In this document: one piece after another, positions 24,201-37,880 of the stretch
How positions within the stretch are numbered: the first letter of the stretch is position 1
Layout: each line of letters starts with the position of its first letter
NCBI RefSeq assembly: GCF_900496995.4
Contig: NC_044024.1
Coordinates: 20,586,698-20,650,697 of the forward strand
Length of the DNA: 64,000 nucleotides
Direction of reading: 5' to 3'
DNA from: Aquila chrysaetos chrysaetos
Lineage: Eukaryota; Chordata; Aves; Accipitriformes; Accipitridae
Made by a program: the position numbers and the translations under genes
The notes under the pieces: generated by a model
What the model saw: the letters and a program-made list of their open reading frames with translations, nothing else
What the model was told of the DNA's origin: nothing
Databases searched by the model: none

Positions 24201-27200
24201 GCTCTTGGTAGCTTTGGGGTGCGCCCGTAAATGCTTTGTTGCCATATTTAGGGCTGTTAGGGACAGCAAACTGGGGTGGAGACTATAAAATGTCAGTCGT
24301 GCATCCTGTGGCTCCCTTCTTCCCATCTTTCTATGTTTGCTTCCCATTTGATTTTCATTTCCATTTGTCCAGGGCCTTGTTTTCTGGCCAGTTGACCTCC
24401 TGCAAACCCACTCTGGTTAGTGGTGTGAAGGGAAGTTCCCAGACTGACTCCTCAGGGTCACGGACTCTCTTCACTCGCAGCAGCAGAACTGCCAAGGCAG
24501 CGTGTGCCCAAACCGCTCTCACACCTAGATGCTGGCCACGCTAGCACAGTGTTTTGGGCCGGAGTTTGGATGTTAATTTGGATCTGAATTTGCCTGTGTA
24601 GAAAAGCGCTTGGAACAGACCTTTGGTTCAAGACTCCTTGAGGGTGGAAACCATAGCCTGCTCCCAGAGCCAAAGGGGGTTTGACTGAGGCCCTGGGTGC
24701 TTTGGATCAGCCCAGGGGTGGGGTGTGAAGCTCCAGGAGAGGCTGGCAGTTAGTGCTGGGGCAAACTAAAGCTCATTTCTTTCCGCTTGGCCCTCTGCTG
24801 GCTTTCTGGAGGCTGTTGTCCTGTAGCAGAGGCAGGAAAAGCAGAGATGTCTTCACCCTTCACTCCCCTTCCAGGAAAGAGGGACATGGGGAGAGGTGAG
24901 ATGTGCGAACAGGGGGAGCAATGAGGGAGCGAGGGTTGCGTTGGGCTTGCTGCATTACAAACAAATGCCCGTTGGAAACCTTGCTTTTGGTTTGCATTCC
25001 ATCTGTCCCTGTTGGACGCTTCACTTGACAAAGCTTTTGATGTCGTACCTTCTCCTCTGTGAGTGCTGGAGGGAGGTTGCCCGCGCGAGGCTGCTTTGCT
25101 TAGATGGATCTGGGACGTGCCCCAGCTGCCGTGCCAGCCGTGCCCTGCCCCTCGCTGCTGGCGGCAAACGGGGCAGGACCGCGTGGGGGTTGAGTGTGAA
25201 AATCGAATGCGTGCCCTGATACGGCCCGAATCACGGGATGTCTCCATACCAAATTCTGGTTTGCTGCTGTGTTTTCCTCCTTGTGCACTCTGCCAGGTGA
25301 ATTCCCATTCCCAGTTGTCCTTCAGCAGGTGTGGTCCTGTCCTCCTGCTGCTTCCTCGCTGACGGAGAGGCAGTCGCAGGACCTGCACCTCCTGGGGAAT
25401 GCACATTTATTGCTGAAGTGTTTAGGGTTTTAGAAATTACTTTCTGATTCTGTAGCTCACAAATTCCCCTAGTACCAACACCTCTCCCCCTCCTTCCGTT
25501 CCTGCTAAATTTTTCTTTGATGAAAGCAAGCAGCACGTGCATTCAGAGTGCTGGTGAAAGGGAATTTCCTAACTAAAGGTGAACTGTTAGGGCATGTGTG
25601 GTCTCCCTTTAGGAAAGTGAGTATGTTTGTAATAAGATTGTTCCTGTGTAGATCAAGACTTTTTGATCTAAAAGTTCAAGCAGCTTTTTGGCTTCCAAAA
25701 TGGCTCCCTGGATTGTTTGAAAATCTCGACTTGGTTACAAAATCTGGTATAACATGTATGCACAGCAGTCCAGAGCAGAACTTACTGGTTATTTAACTGT
25801 AATTCAGGGACTCAGGGGACGACCATTAATGCACTCGCAATATTTTCACTGTATGTGGGTGATCTCACTGATTGGTTCTGTATGTACAGAGAAGGACAGG
25901 GATGTTTTGCAGTTTGTTAGCCCCATGATTTTCACAAGATACAGGAAAACCGGAACCCCTCTCTGAAGAGGAGTGCCCTGGACAGACATTCAGCATACGA
26001 TACTGTGGACTATAGTGGCGACAGCACACCAGGCACCTTTCAGGGTGCATGTCAAACCACTGTGCTTAAAAAAAGCAGAATTAAAATCATTTTTTGTTAC
26101 CCCCTCAAAGGGTTTTGGTAGAAAGTTATGCATAATTGAAATAAAATACTTTCCTGTTCTTCGATAGAGAGGTGGAAAGGAATCAAAACTCTAGTTTTAT
26201 TTCAGAAACAAATAATTCCTTTTGTATTTGATTTTTTCTCCTTTGGATTTTTTTGAGTGCTCCTTTCCACCACCCCCACCATTTTAAAACTCCTGATGCA
26301 GTTGCATGAATAAAGCTTAGGGATTTTTTAAGGATATTTTCTTTTATATTTTCCTTTCCCCACTCTTTGGGAAAAAAACAAAACCTCTCTGTAAAGTTTC
26401 CAAAGCAAAATGAAGGAGAAGGCGGCAACAGTGGAATTTTGCCACTCTGTAACTTTGCCAAAATTGGAAAGACTTGGAAAGGTAGAAAATAAAAAGGGGG
26501 GACAATAAAGAGGAAGCAAATCAATCTCCTTCCTCCTATTTTTGCATTTAGGAGTAGAAAAAAGAAGCAGCTGTGAAAAATTTGCATTATAGAAATTTTA
26601 ACTTCCACTCTCCTCCCTCCTCCTGTCTCCCCATGTACTTTTCCTACATTTTGTATTCAGGATGCTTTCAGGGAGGAAATCTGGAAGACGAGAGAGCGGG
26701 GTGTGAGTTTCAGCGAGCTCTAATGAGAAGCACCTTGGGTGTTTTTGTCTCCTGGTAGAGCAGCTTGCTGCGTGCTTTTGCGTTGGCTCCTCCTGTGTCT
26801 GGCACGGCCGAGGGGAAGCAGAGCATCCAGGCCGGTGACGCCATCGGGGAACATGCTGTTTGGATTTAATCTGTATGCTGGACCTGACTGACAAACAGTG
26901 GTTAACCAGAGCTAAAGAGAGGATTGCAGGCATAGTTGAGCTAAAGGAGAAACAATGTGAATCTAATTTGACTGGATTGCTAATCACAAGGAATATTTTT
27001 CAAACTCTTTCCGAATCATTACGGGGTGGAGGGGTGTAAAAGTTGGGTGAAGAGTTTCTATAAGAAGAAAAGTCCTTGCTGCTCAGGGCTGTTTGTCCAC
27101 TGTTGCAAGGAGATGTGGGAAGGGTTCAAGATGCAACTGGATTGTTTGATGCCACAGACATGGTCTAAATGTTCAACTCTGCAAAAGATCAGTGCAAATG

Positions 27201-28182
27201 AATTTTTGTTTCTTAATGCTGTGGTGAGACAACCACCATTTGGAGTCTGAAAGCGCTCCTCCTACAACGTCTTACTTTATTTCGTGATATGATCTATATC
27301 CCAGACTGTTAAGGGTTTCCTTGTAATACCATAGGTTAGCGAGAAGAGATTTATCATCTCTTTTGGGACTCTCCTAGGCCTTTACAAATAACAGCAGGAA
27401 AAGCACTAGCGGGAACGGGGGCTCCCTGTTGAGCTCCCTGCCCAGTATTTTTCAATTTAGTACACTTACGTTGTAAAAAGTAAATTTACCCTGAATAGGG
27501 AGAAGAAATAGGTTGATCTAGATTCTGTCCCATCTCTTATCCATGAGATTTGCCTGACACATACGAAGCTGTGACTGGAGCAAGCGAGCAAGCTGAACAA
27601 CTCTTAGGGAACTCTTATTTAAGAAATGAGTTCTCCATTCTCTTTTTTTTGTTTGTTTTTCCTGTTTTTCTAGGAAGAGTGATTTTCCTCAATTTTATTT
27701 TGTTTTGGAAATGTGGTGGAGCTATACCTTGTGACAAATCCTTAAGGATTTCAAATCTGAACTGTATTGCATCCAACAAAACCCACTTTTTTTTTTTGAA
27801 ACAGGTTTAGTTTCATGATCTGCTTGACTGTGTCTGTCCAGTTGTTTTGCTGCTGTGTAATTTGGACGGTGACGGTTGCCATCATGTGCGGTTTTGATCC
27901 ATGCGAGGCTATTTCTTGTTTGATCCTACTGATTTCAGGAAAGAGAACTCATGTTGCCAGCTTCTTCTTGTAATGAAAACTGCGGAAGCAATGTCCAAAT
28001 AGATTGTCTAACCAAATTCCTTAGGCCTAGCAATGGTTTGTTTCACTTTGTTAATTGGATGAAAATTGCTCCTGGAATTAGTTCTGTAGGGAAATGCTCA
28101 TCTTTGCAGATGCAACATTTACTCTCTGATACTCTTACAATCTGGTTTCAGCAAACATTCTAGTTTTTTAGTTTCAACAAAC
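21206..28182. other. Gene-poor non-coding stretch
   Basis: An AT-rich inverted repeat (21443-21459 with 21478-21491) can form a stem of about a dozen A/T pairs. The longest ATG-started frame outside the LTRs lies at 24750-25406 in a locally GC-richer segment. A purine/pyrimidine-skewed block spans 26200-26600. I see no recognisable gene. Confidence 0.45.
24750..25406 (-). CDS. Unassigned 218-codon open frame, doubtful
   Basis: A true ATG at plus 25406 (A at -3) starts a 657-nt frame that ends with TAA at plus 24752-24750. It is the longest single frame outside the LTR copies. The product is rich in Ser, Arg, Gln, Pro and His with no hydrophobic segments, coiled coil or recognised motif. There is a loosely spaced Cys pair (CPVC) near residue 79 without the further ligands of a zinc finger. 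Overlapping frames are open on the plus strand (24896-25219, 25063-25362), which suggests that local GC richness explains the openness. No poly(A) signal or donor/acceptor pair supports it. It could be a lineage-specific intronless gene, but chance is more likely. Confidence 0.12.
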   Translation of the reverse strand: MCIPQEVQVLRLPLRQRGSSRRTGPHLLKDNWEWEFTWQSAQGGKHSSKPEFGMETSRDSGRIRARIRFSHSTPTRSCPVCRQQRGAGHGWHGSWGTSQIHLSKAASRGQPPSSTHRGEGTTSKALSSEASNRDRWNANQKQGFQRAFVCNAASPTQPSLPHCSPCSHISPLPMSLFPGRGVKGEDISAFPASATGQQPPESQQRAKRKEMSFSLPQH

Positions 28183-28201
28183 TTTTTTTTTTTTTTTTTT
28201 T
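28183..28201. repeat. T19 homopolymer
   Basis: Nineteen consecutive T. On the minus strand this is a poly(A) run, but I see no retrotransposed body beside it. Confidence 0.9.
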
Positions 28202-30593
28202 GGTGAGGAATATCATTTGCCAGGAGATATAAGCAAGGGGAAGGTGAAAGAAACATCAGCACGGTCCAAGCAACCATACTGGTGTGGACATCTGTGTGCA
28301 GTGTTTTCTTCTGGTGTAGATACTGAAACCAGGGCCTGGATTCAGCGTTGCTCTCGTGATACCAGTTCTGCTGGCGTCTGCTTTGGTTTGAGGTGATTTA
28401 CTATGTGGTGCATTTGTAAGCAGGATATGCCAAAATTAGAACCATTTATCTGCCTGCCTTTTCCATCCCTCAAATGTATTGCTTTCAGCTACAACAGGGC
28501 CTTGATCAAAACCAGTTCTGACTTCTGGCCTTTTTCTGGTAAGAAGGGTAGAAGAACAGGGTGAATCTTTGCTCTTTCCCATCCTTTATCTCTCTTTGGT
28601 TGTGGTTTTTGTGGGATGGCTTTGTTTTGCAGATTGGAATTTGAAAGGCAGAATTGATTTTTCAGTCCCAGAAACCGGCAGGACAGTCCCAGGGAGACCT
28701 AACCTTGTGGTGGACACGGCTGCAGAAATCTGTTCCATTGCTACCGAGCTGAATTGGGTGCACGGCCAGCCCAGGCGGGCACAGGGTGTGTGGGTGATGA
28801 AGAAAGGGGTGGAGTTATTTTGTCCTTCTGAACAAACCCCCAAAAGCGGGAGCACACAAAGCAGGGGCACTTCTTGTGCCACAGAGGGGTAAGGTATTGC
28901 GGTAACTTGTCATCCGCTTTGGTTGTACTGCATGTGACCGCACCATGGAAGGCAGCCTTGTCAGGGACTAAATGCGCGCCTCACTACCTTACAGTATATT
29001 CAGACTGACAGGGTTTTCCCAGTTTATTAGACTCATTTGAAGAGGAAGCTAGATGCATTTTGCTAGCACAGCGCTTTGGACACCTCTGTGATCCTCAGCC
29101 ATGCTCTTAAACCTTAAAGTAAATTCTCATTTAATATAGGGCTTACTTTTTCTTTCCCAAGTGAGTAAGCACAGAGCTGATGGGAGAGGACATCCAGCTG
29201 TCTTGGACTCTGAGGCTGGCTTGTCATTTCCCACAGATGTAAAGGTTGCACAGCATGCTCTTCCCTCGAGCCCCAACAGCAGCCTCTCGCTTCTGCTGAC
29301 CTCCTGTGCCATAAGCAGCTTCCTAGGTGGACCTGGGAGCCACCTACCCAGCCGGTTCATCAGGGGAGAAGGCAGCCATAAACTGAGGAGATGAGATCTA
29401 ACAGAGCCGTGTTTTCAGACGGGTCCCACTAGAAGGCACCCCTGCCCAGCCAGGAATGAGCCCCAACAGCTCCGACAAGGGGCAAAAGATGGTGAGCTCC
29501 TCAGGGAAGGTTTTTTTATGGCATGTAGAAGAACAGGTTTGTGGGTCAAATTCTGTTCTTGGCCACTGCTGCTGGACAGATGGTAAAGTGTTCTATTTTG
29601 CTTCTTGCACTTAGGAGAGAGGGAGACAAATAGCTGCTCCTTTGGAGGGGCATGGTGGGCAGTGATGGAGTGGAGGAGAAGGCTCCTGCACCTTTACCCA
29701 GTCTAAAGTCTACATGACAGCAACAATAATTCGACCCTAAATTCTGGGACTAAAATTCCCAAAGACTCGAGGTGGGTTACTTGGACTGCCTACTTCCTCT
29801 GTCTGCAGTAGAGATTATCTAAATAGATCTGTCCAGACATTTCTAGAGTTTCTCTTTCCCTGGCTGTGCCATGCACAGTACTTAGCTTGGCTGTTCACAG
29901 CTGACTAAATCCTTTTAAGAATGAGTCACTCCTAAATGAGAGGTGACAATGGGTATGCAGACAGCAAGAAGTCAAGAGTGAGATAATGAATATTAGAGAA
30001 AGGCTAAACTAAATAGGGAATGAGCAGCATAAACTTGCAGCCCTTATAAATAGCACTGCACTGAAAGGATGGGTTTTATTTAGAAATGTAGTTCCCAGGG
30101 AGAATTTAGATTTCCTGACCCGTAAGTTTATGTCTGTGAACTTCTCCTGCCTTGCCAGCTCTTAAAAGACAAACAGGTTGGCACAGGTTAGTATTCAGCG
30201 GGGTGAGTCCCAAGGCAACATCCCCCTCCATATTGATTTAAGACGTGGCATTAGTGTCTGATGAAATGATGCTCTTCCCTCTCGGTCAACCTTGCTGGAC
30301 TGTGGAGCAGAAGAAAACGGATAGGATGGGGCTACTTGTCCCAGGCTCTCAGCATTACGTCTTGTGTGGTGAAATGCCCTGTTGGCTTACGGCTGAATAG
30401 AGCACTCCTGCTTTGCGTTCTAGCCCCTGTAACAGGTCAGCAGTGGCTGTTTTTCATTATGGAGGTGACTATACTTCAGCGGAGATGTAAGTCACCCCGG
30501 AGTTTGCTTTACGTATTGGTTTGGGGTGGACATTGGCACAAGGTTATTGCCTAAGGCAGAGATGTGCAAAGAGCTGAAGGGAGTTAATTATCC

Positions 30594-30651
30594 AAATCCC
30601 ATTAAAGTGCAATATAATTATAAAATCCCATTAAAATGCCATATAATTATA
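30594..30651. repeat. 29-bp tandem duplication
   Basis: 30594-30622 and 30623-30651 are adjacent copies that begin AAATCCCATTAAA and end ATATAATTATA, with a few differences in the middle. The unit is AT-rich. Confidence 0.85.
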
Positions 30652-33600
30652 TAGCTTTATTTTATTTTAGTTATTTATATTTTGTGCAATGCACAGTGAT
30701 TTTTTTGCATGCATCTCTGTTAGAAGCAGTCAGCAAGACTAATGTCCCTCCTAGTGCTGAAAATTAACCATTTACTTTTTCTAATTTAACAATATAAAAA
30801 GCAAATGTTTGACTATTTAAGAAATATGGTATCTCAAAACTTCATTTGTCTCTACCTACATCCAAATATCTTTGACCTGACTGAAAAGACAAATTACTGC
30901 TTTTGTCTTAAAAAAAGCAGATCAGACTGTGAGGCAGTCGGGAATCTTGAAGTAAAATGAGAAAAGGACCTTATGGATGAAATCGTTGCAGATAAGTGGA
31001 AGATTATCTGGTGGAGTTGACATATTGGCTTCCTGTGGCTTTCACTCATAACTGAATTAAATGAAATTTAGCTGTACACAGATAACAAGGAGAAGGGCAT
31101 CTGAACGTTGTGTAGTAGCTATGGGAAAAGCAGTGATGGAACTGGCAGAATTTTGCCCGTTAATAAATAAAATGGCCTGTGGGGGTTGAGTTTATTAATT
31201 TCTTCTCTGTGGATATCTGAAGCCAGAAGCAGAAGGGTGGCGGGAGGGAAAGAGGTTACTTGAGTGTGTAAAAGCCACTGGGACCTCAACTGGTAACTTG
31301 GGCTAAAGGTTATCCTGGCGTGTTTTTTTGGATCTTTGGTGAAATGTTGTTTTCAAATTGGTCCCAAACAGGACTTCACAACACTGTGAACCATCAGCAT
31401 CCCAGAACAGCTTCCCTTTGGCGAGTGATTCATTGTGGCAGATTGTCAGGAGGACGCTAGCAGTGCAAACAATTGCAAGAGTTAGGATTATCTTTTTGTG
31501 TGTGTGTATCTTTTTGGTAGTGGTATTTTTACCTCTAGTTTCACTCAGTTTAGAAAAAAGGTGCTGCTGGTAAGGAAGGTGCAGAGGGGGAGGACTGAAC
31601 TCATGAAAGGGCAGTAGAGAGGGTGTTTGCCCCCATTACAAAAAACAGTGGTTCGTGGCATGATGATTTATTTGTTTAGGAAAATATATGGTATTAAAGT
31701 GTGGTAGCAGGACTCAATTTCTTCACGTTCTGAGCTCACTGACTTCAGAGCAAATGGATTTAATTTTCTTTGCTAATAATGGTGTTTTGTCTCAGTGAAT
31801 GTAGAGCTTTGGAGTTACCTGAATCATTGATAGTGGCTTAGATTAAATTATGATCTGTGCTTGGGTTATCTTCAGACATTTTTTTAGTTTGATGTTTTTG
31901 TCAAGTGCATCCAGAGCTTATGGAGACACTGCTTCTGGTTTTGGTTTTTTTTAAACCTAGGTACAAATAAAGTTCTTCCGTCCAGGTCCCCTCTATCTTC
32001 TGTCTCAGCTCCCTGCGTCATCCTTCTCGGAGAGCAATGAAAGTTGTCAAATCACATTTTACCTCTATTCTCTCGGTACTGCAAAGATCACCCCTCCAGA
32101 CTGATGGCTGCATTTCCTCCTCCCTGAAGATCTCTCCGCTGCCCTTCACCTTCTCCTGTCAGACACAAACTGCTCATCTTCCTTTCCCTGATTCCTACCT
32201 GCCCACTCTCCTGCAGCTGCTTCCAGCCAACCTGCCCAGCACCGCTCAGCCACTCGGGAAGTCAATGACAGCTAGGAAGGTGTGAAGAGCCACTTCACTC
32301 CATTATCTCACTTGAACTAGCCAGAAAGGTTGTATAGTCTGTTGGGGGGTCTTTGACCACTGATTTTGACTCTCATATGGGAGGTTGTTCCTCCAAGATC
32401 CCCAGTAAAACTTTGTTTTCTTCCTTCTTATCCTGCCTCAAAACTCCGTCTTCCACAGCAGCATTTATTAAAGATTATTCTTCAGCTTCTTTCGACAGTG
32501 GGCAGCACTATTCCCGTGTTTGACCTAAATCCTCCTCTTATTTCCTTATGCATCCTTCGCTGTACCCACATGTTACTCATGCTCAGTATTTCGTTTATCA
32601 GCTCATTGGGGAAGGCTGCTTGTGCTCATTTGGTCCTCTGGAGTCCTGGCCTGGGAGATGGGTCTTGCAGGCCCCACTGCAATACTGATGATGATGTTTA
32701 TTTTAGAGTTGGCTCACAAAGGCAGTGAACTCTTCAATTATTAAGGACACTCAGATAAATGCTGGTTCTTTCTGTGCAGCAGCATCTCAGCTCTTTTGGA
32801 ACAGGCACTTGCTTCTGCTGGATCACACTTGCATGTTCTGCACTATTAATTTCTCCCTGCTACAATCAATCTTTTAATATTAAGAAACATTAAATATCGA
32901 CCCATATTTCACATCACCTCTCTAAAATTACTAAGCAAATGTGAGCCACAGGGTAGATCTTTAAATGGTATAAATGGGCATAAGTACCCTACATCCCTTT
33001 ATAATAATTTGACAATTGGGACTGGAGGACAGCTCATGAGGCTTCTCACTGATGCAAAAGTGACCTGAGAAATGGAGGCAGAGGGAACTTCTTACTGTGT
33101 GGAACATTCACCACTAGTGCTGTTATCCCTCATAGGTCTTGCTGAACCATGCAACAAGGAAACATGGGGTAGGGGAGAAGAGGTGGGTCCCCATTCAGAA
33201 GGCAAAGCATATGGCAGGTTTTCTATAAACTTCTATAAATTTTAGTGCCAGCTGCTTCTGCTGTGTGTTTCAGTTCCTTAGGAGAGGGGCAGCAGCACTG
33301 GGGAGAGGACAGAGAGGCTTGCCTAAGACCATACCAGCCCTTTTGACCCTTTTTTAGCCTGTTTTGTACCTAAGGATCTGGACATATGTAACACACATGT
33401 GATGGAGTCAGGTGAGCCCACAGTGTCACTGTACATGAAGAGGAGTGAGTGACTGCTCTGGTTCTCTGTCACTGGGCCCCTTTGGGCATTGCAGGACTCA
33501 TTCTGCACTGCGCCAGTCAATGGTGATTCTGAATCCCTCAGCCATGTGTGGGAGGTGAATGTACGTGGGTTCTACTCCGTACTTTGTGGCACAGTGAATA

Positions 33601-35898
33601 GATGTGACTTGTAGTTATGTAGTACAGAGGTTTCTTGAGATGGAACTTCCCTACTATGTCTTTGGCCTTCATCCCTATCTTTGTTTATTTTTACCTGATT
33701 GAAGCAGTCCCTCAAGCAAACCAAGAAGCCACCCACGTTTGATTCATTGATGTAAAATATTCTTTTTAACACAGCCACCAATACCTGTTTTATAGAAGGC
33801 TGCAGTTCATCTGCTGCACAATAACAACACAATCCCAATCTTGGCAGCATTCAAAGCATCAAGTCCATGTGTCTTGAGCCAACTGCTGACATAAGGTGCT
33901 TTCCACTCCTTTCTTTTCCCTTTGTAAAATGTTCTTGAACTTCTTTAGAAACCTGATAAAATACATACCCTCTGCTCTGTGCCTGGAAGGTCCTTGGAGC
34001 CAGGCTGTTTTGAACAGGAGCCAGCCATGAGCACATGGGCTGATGACCCTAAATGTGTGTGCATCCCATCTGAACTGGCCAGATACAAAAAAGATAATCT
34101 GCATGTATGCTACATACGCTGAGCTATATGTAAAATTAGGGTAGTTCAATGCCCAGACTAATACAATGGACCTAGGCAGTGCGCTGGAGAGCAGGAATGT
34201 TCTTAGAGTCAGCCCAACCTACAGCCCCTCTCTTTATAATAAGGTTGATCCATCCAACTTGAACAGTTCTGCTGGCCACAGAGTGGCATTGGTATAGCCA
34301 GACCAAGGTGAACCCTTTTGTTTTCTCACCACTTCTTCATTGCTCATCTTCAAAACTTTACTATTCGTGTTTTCATTTCATAAGAGGCAGCCTTCTCTAA
34401 AACAGCAACCTGTGATAAGTTGTTGAAAATATTTAGTTGTGCATCTCTTAATCTAGATTTGCACATTTTTCTTAGTGCTTACATGATAGGGAACTCAAAT
34501 TTTGGAATATTTGTGCTTAGACAGCAGCCAGTATTGTATCTAAGTCCTGTTTTATCTTCCCCACATGGTGAAGAGCAAAATCCCAGAGCTGTGCTGACCA
34601 GTGGCATAAGAAAGGTCCTGTCCTGCTTGGAAATGATTAGAGAGTCCTGCTGTTGTCAGCATTTGAAGAGAGCTGTTGCCAGGCTACTTGACCAGTCAAT
34701 AATGAATGCTCATTAATCTATTTTCCGCTTCTTGATGACAGTTGTTTGATAGCCTGATCAATTTTATGATTGCCATTTGTGTGATGGCCTCCTGCTCCTT
34801 TACTCTGTCTTTTTGTTTTAAGGAAGAGGAGAGCAAAATCTGAGAGCCTCTGTTTCCCCCAGCTTTGGAGATGAGGTGGAAACGCCACAGTTTTTTTTAA
34901 ATTTGCATCAGTTTTCAAGATCAAAATCTCTTGCAGTATTTTCTGTGACAACCCTGAAAGTATAAATATAGAAACCACAGACAGTTCCCTGGAGACTGAA
35001 GGCCTAATATGTGAATAATCTCACCTCCTACTTCATAACAATATCATAGGAAAAAAAAGGTGTATTATGCATACCCACAGCTCTGCTTCAACAGTGTCTA
35101 GTCTGGTGTGTGTGAAGTGTGTATGTAAATATTTGAAGGGTAGATCTCAAGTCACCATTGTGGGAGAGACTACACAAATAAGGTGATATAACTTTGTGCT
35201 AGCACTTGGTAAGGTTTTGAATATGCCCTATATCCAGAAGACAAAGCACACTGGGGCTGGGCTTATAGCTCGTGCAGTTAATGCAAGGCATGGGTCTTAC
35301 CAGAGCTCAGAAGCGTTAAGATGTTTTATGTGCGGGTAATCATGCAGTATACTTAAAAGCACAAGTTATCTAATCAACTAATATTTAAAATGGCGCTCTT
35401 GTTCTGCTTTGTCCTCAGCAAGCATCTCTGGACCGTGAAATCATTCCGAAAGTGGCAAAATCCAGCTAGATTGCCAAATTGTTAAAATAATTATGGAATT
35501 GAAGGGGATTGTTCCAGACTACAGAGGCTGAGGCTTTGGGAGTAAGGTTCTTTGGTTTCTTTTGCTTGGATATACCTGTAGGATAAGTTAAGGATAACAT
35601 TAGTCTAGGTATGGGCTTGGACCACTGGGGCAACACCAGCACACCCTGTCCTCTTACTGTTCCTGGCAGGGAGAAAAGTGATTCTAGCAAAACTTTGTGC
35701 TTTTACTGAATACAGACACCTCATCAAAATGATCTGTACTGTTATAAGCAGAGTCTTGTCAGGATAAGGTTTTATCTGCTGGCACAGCTGGACCAGTGAG
35801 GGAAGGAACATCCAGATACTCTGGGCTTGGAAAGTCTCAGACTAAAGCACTTGACCCTGTGTCCTGACGTCTTTCTGTTCGTACAGTTGTGTCCAGCC

Positions 35899-36022
35899 TA
35901 TATGTATGCAGGTACATATGTGCATATGTATATGCATACATACACATACATGTATGAAGAAAATGTACACATATATGTATATATAAATGTGTATTTTTTT
36001 GTGTGTGTTTATATATATGTAC
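35899..36022. repeat. TATG/CATA and TA/TG simple repeat
   Basis: An imperfect run of TATG, CATA, CA and TA steps alternates purine and pyrimidine over about 120 bp, a composition that favours Z-DNA and length polymorphism. The reading frames over it encode Tyr/His/Ile/Met-rich strings and are not genes. Confidence 0.8.
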
Positions 36023-37039
36023 AACAGTCAGAGCACTGTTGGGTGGAAGTTATATTCCTCTATTACTCTGGGCGGGGTGAGGAAGGGAAGAGTTGCTGCT
36101 TTTGTGAGGGCAGCAGAGGGGGTGGTTGTCCCCTCATTGCTCCCCAGTGTGCGACATGAGCTGTGGGTTTATCTGGCATGGAGGGAAACATCCCGCTCGG
36201 CTTGCAGGATGCAGCTGCGTCCAGCCCTGGGAGAGGCCTGTTGTTGCTGTGTGGTGCCTCTTCTATGATGGCCGGGGCATTCCCCTCTCTGGAGTGGTTC
36301 CCTCTGACATCTCCTGCTAGCACAAACCTCTCCCACGTGTGCTTAAGGTAAAGGGAGAAAAAACCCAACCAAATACCTTTTAGAGTCAGTCCTAATTTTC
36401 TGGTGCTCGTTGTCCATCCAGTACAGACAGGACTTTGTGAATGGCTTCCTGAATAGCACTGCATGTGTTGCTTTGTATAAGAATGATACAAGAACTATTT
36501 GCATCGGTGTAACGGCATTTCAGAAAGTAGCTCCTTTAGATCAATTCAAACGAGCGTTGCTGCTGAAATAAATGGATGCAAAGGTCAGACAGTGATTTAT
36601 GTACAGTGCTAATCAACTTCATGTCTGCTGAACTGCAGATTACTCTAGTATTGCTTCCTCAGCGCCACACTACAACATGAAAGCCGAATCAAACAGGACA
36701 GTAGTTTTTAATGTGAAAAGCAGTAACCGCCAAGGCCTAACTGTTGAGAAAGGATTTTTTTGTAACCGGAAACCTAGAGAAGCACACCTGGCTCCTAAAT
36801 TTTGGATTCTGACTAACTTGGAATGCTTTTGTGATGGAGAAGTTACCAGCTTTGCACAGGAAACCAAACTTGTTGGTTTCTGGGAGGGGGAAATAGAGAA
36901 TTTATAAAGTCTGTGAGGTGTAATACAGAGACACAGCATAAGTGGTTTAGTTCTGAGTCTTAAACTATCTGGATATGCTGAAAGACTGAGCAACCACTGA
37001 GATCAAAGTTGTGCCTGCAGAACAAATCACTCCTCTACA

Positions 37040-37195
37040 GCACTTGTCATCAGCACATCTCAAAGTGCTTTATAAATGAGGCCACTTTCCTGATTTCCCC
37101 TTCACAGTTGAGGAAACGGGCACTGAGAATGACACAGGCAACAGATAGACTGGGGTGGAGCCAGGACCAAAAGTCGTCCATCCTGAGATGTAGGG
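37040..37195 (+). mobile_element. MIR/CORE-SINE relic, sense
   Basis: TCTCAAAGTGCTTTATAAAT begins the block. It continues with TTCACAGTTGAGGAAACGGG CACTGAGA and GGGGTGGAGCCAGGACC, the ordered phrases of a MIR-type core (GAGGAAACTGAGGC, then CAGAGC..GGA). Confidence 0.65.
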
Positions 37196-37398
37196 GGAAA
37201 GTTGTCCTTGGGGCCTCCCTGCCTTTGAGGGCCCCATTCTGGAGCTATGGAAATGGTCCAATAAAGATGTTGGAGAAGTAGCTGTGGTGTGTACCTGTGT
37301 GCTGGCTCTGTGCAGCCCCCCTGCCACGCAGTCCTCCAAAATTGTACCAGTATATCAAAGGCTGAATGGTTTTTTGATTCCCTTAGTAGGAGCTCTTC

Positions 37399-37880
37399 AG
37401 ACTATACTAGACTAGATTAGACTAGACTAGCATAGACTATTTCAGTTGGAAGAGACCTACAATGATCATCTAGTCCAACTGCCTGACCAATTCAGGGCTG
37501 ACCAAAAATTAAAGCATGTTATTAAGAGCATTGTCCAAATGCCGCTTAAACACTGACAGGCTTGGGGCATCGACCACCTCTATAGGTGTTCCAATGTTTG
37601 ACCACCCTCTCGGTAAAGAAATGCTTCCTAATGTTCAGTCTAAACCATCCCTGGCACAGCTTTGAACCATTCCCACACGTCCTGTCACTGGATACCAGGA
37701 AGAAGAGATCAGCACCTCCCTGTCTGCTTCCCCTCTGCAGGACACCGCAGAGAGCAATGAGGTCACCCCTCAGCCTCCCTTTCTCCAAACCAGATAAATC
37801 TGAAGTCCTTAGCCGCTTGTCATAGGACATTCCTTCCAGCCCTTTTCTCCTACCATCTCTTCTGGATTGTTTCTATGGCT
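37399..37880 (-). mobile_element. CR1 LINE, 5'-truncated, antisense
   Basis: The left end carries the degenerate TAGAC-type tail repeats (37399-37432) typical of CR1 3' ends. These are followed by GTTGGAAGAGACCTACAATG ATCATCTAGTCCAACT. To the right the sequence codes, on the minus strand, for the end of the CR1 reverse-transcriptase ORF. Homology fades near 37880, so the copy is about 480 bp and 5'-truncated like most CR1 copies. It is the best-preserved LINE in the window. Confidence 0.93.
37509..37845 (-). pseudogene. CR1 ORF2 C-terminal fragment, frameshifted
   Basis: On the minus strand the translation shows the conserved C-terminal CR1 ORF2 phrases: LRGDLIAL, SDRTCGNGSKLCQG and FFTERVVKHWN. 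These lie downstream of the reverse-transcriptase catalytic core, which is absent because the copy is 5'-truncated. After the HWN motif the frame shifts at about 37580-37590. The expected continuation (EVVDAPSLSVFKRHLD-like) is visible in another frame and ends at a stop at 37511-37509. With no 5' UTR, endonuclease or catalytic core this copy cannot act by itself. Confidence 0.85.

Larger units (their letters stand above)
28202..37039. other. Gene-poor non-coding stretch
   Basis: It contains a 29-bp tandem duplication (30594-30651) and an alternating purine-pyrimidine simple repeat (35899-36022). Frames are short. No exon with paired splice sites was convincing. Confidence 0.45.

Noticed and set aside
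35827..36159. 110-codon frame
   Set aside because: Much of it translates the TATG/CATA simple repeat; not a protein-coding signal.
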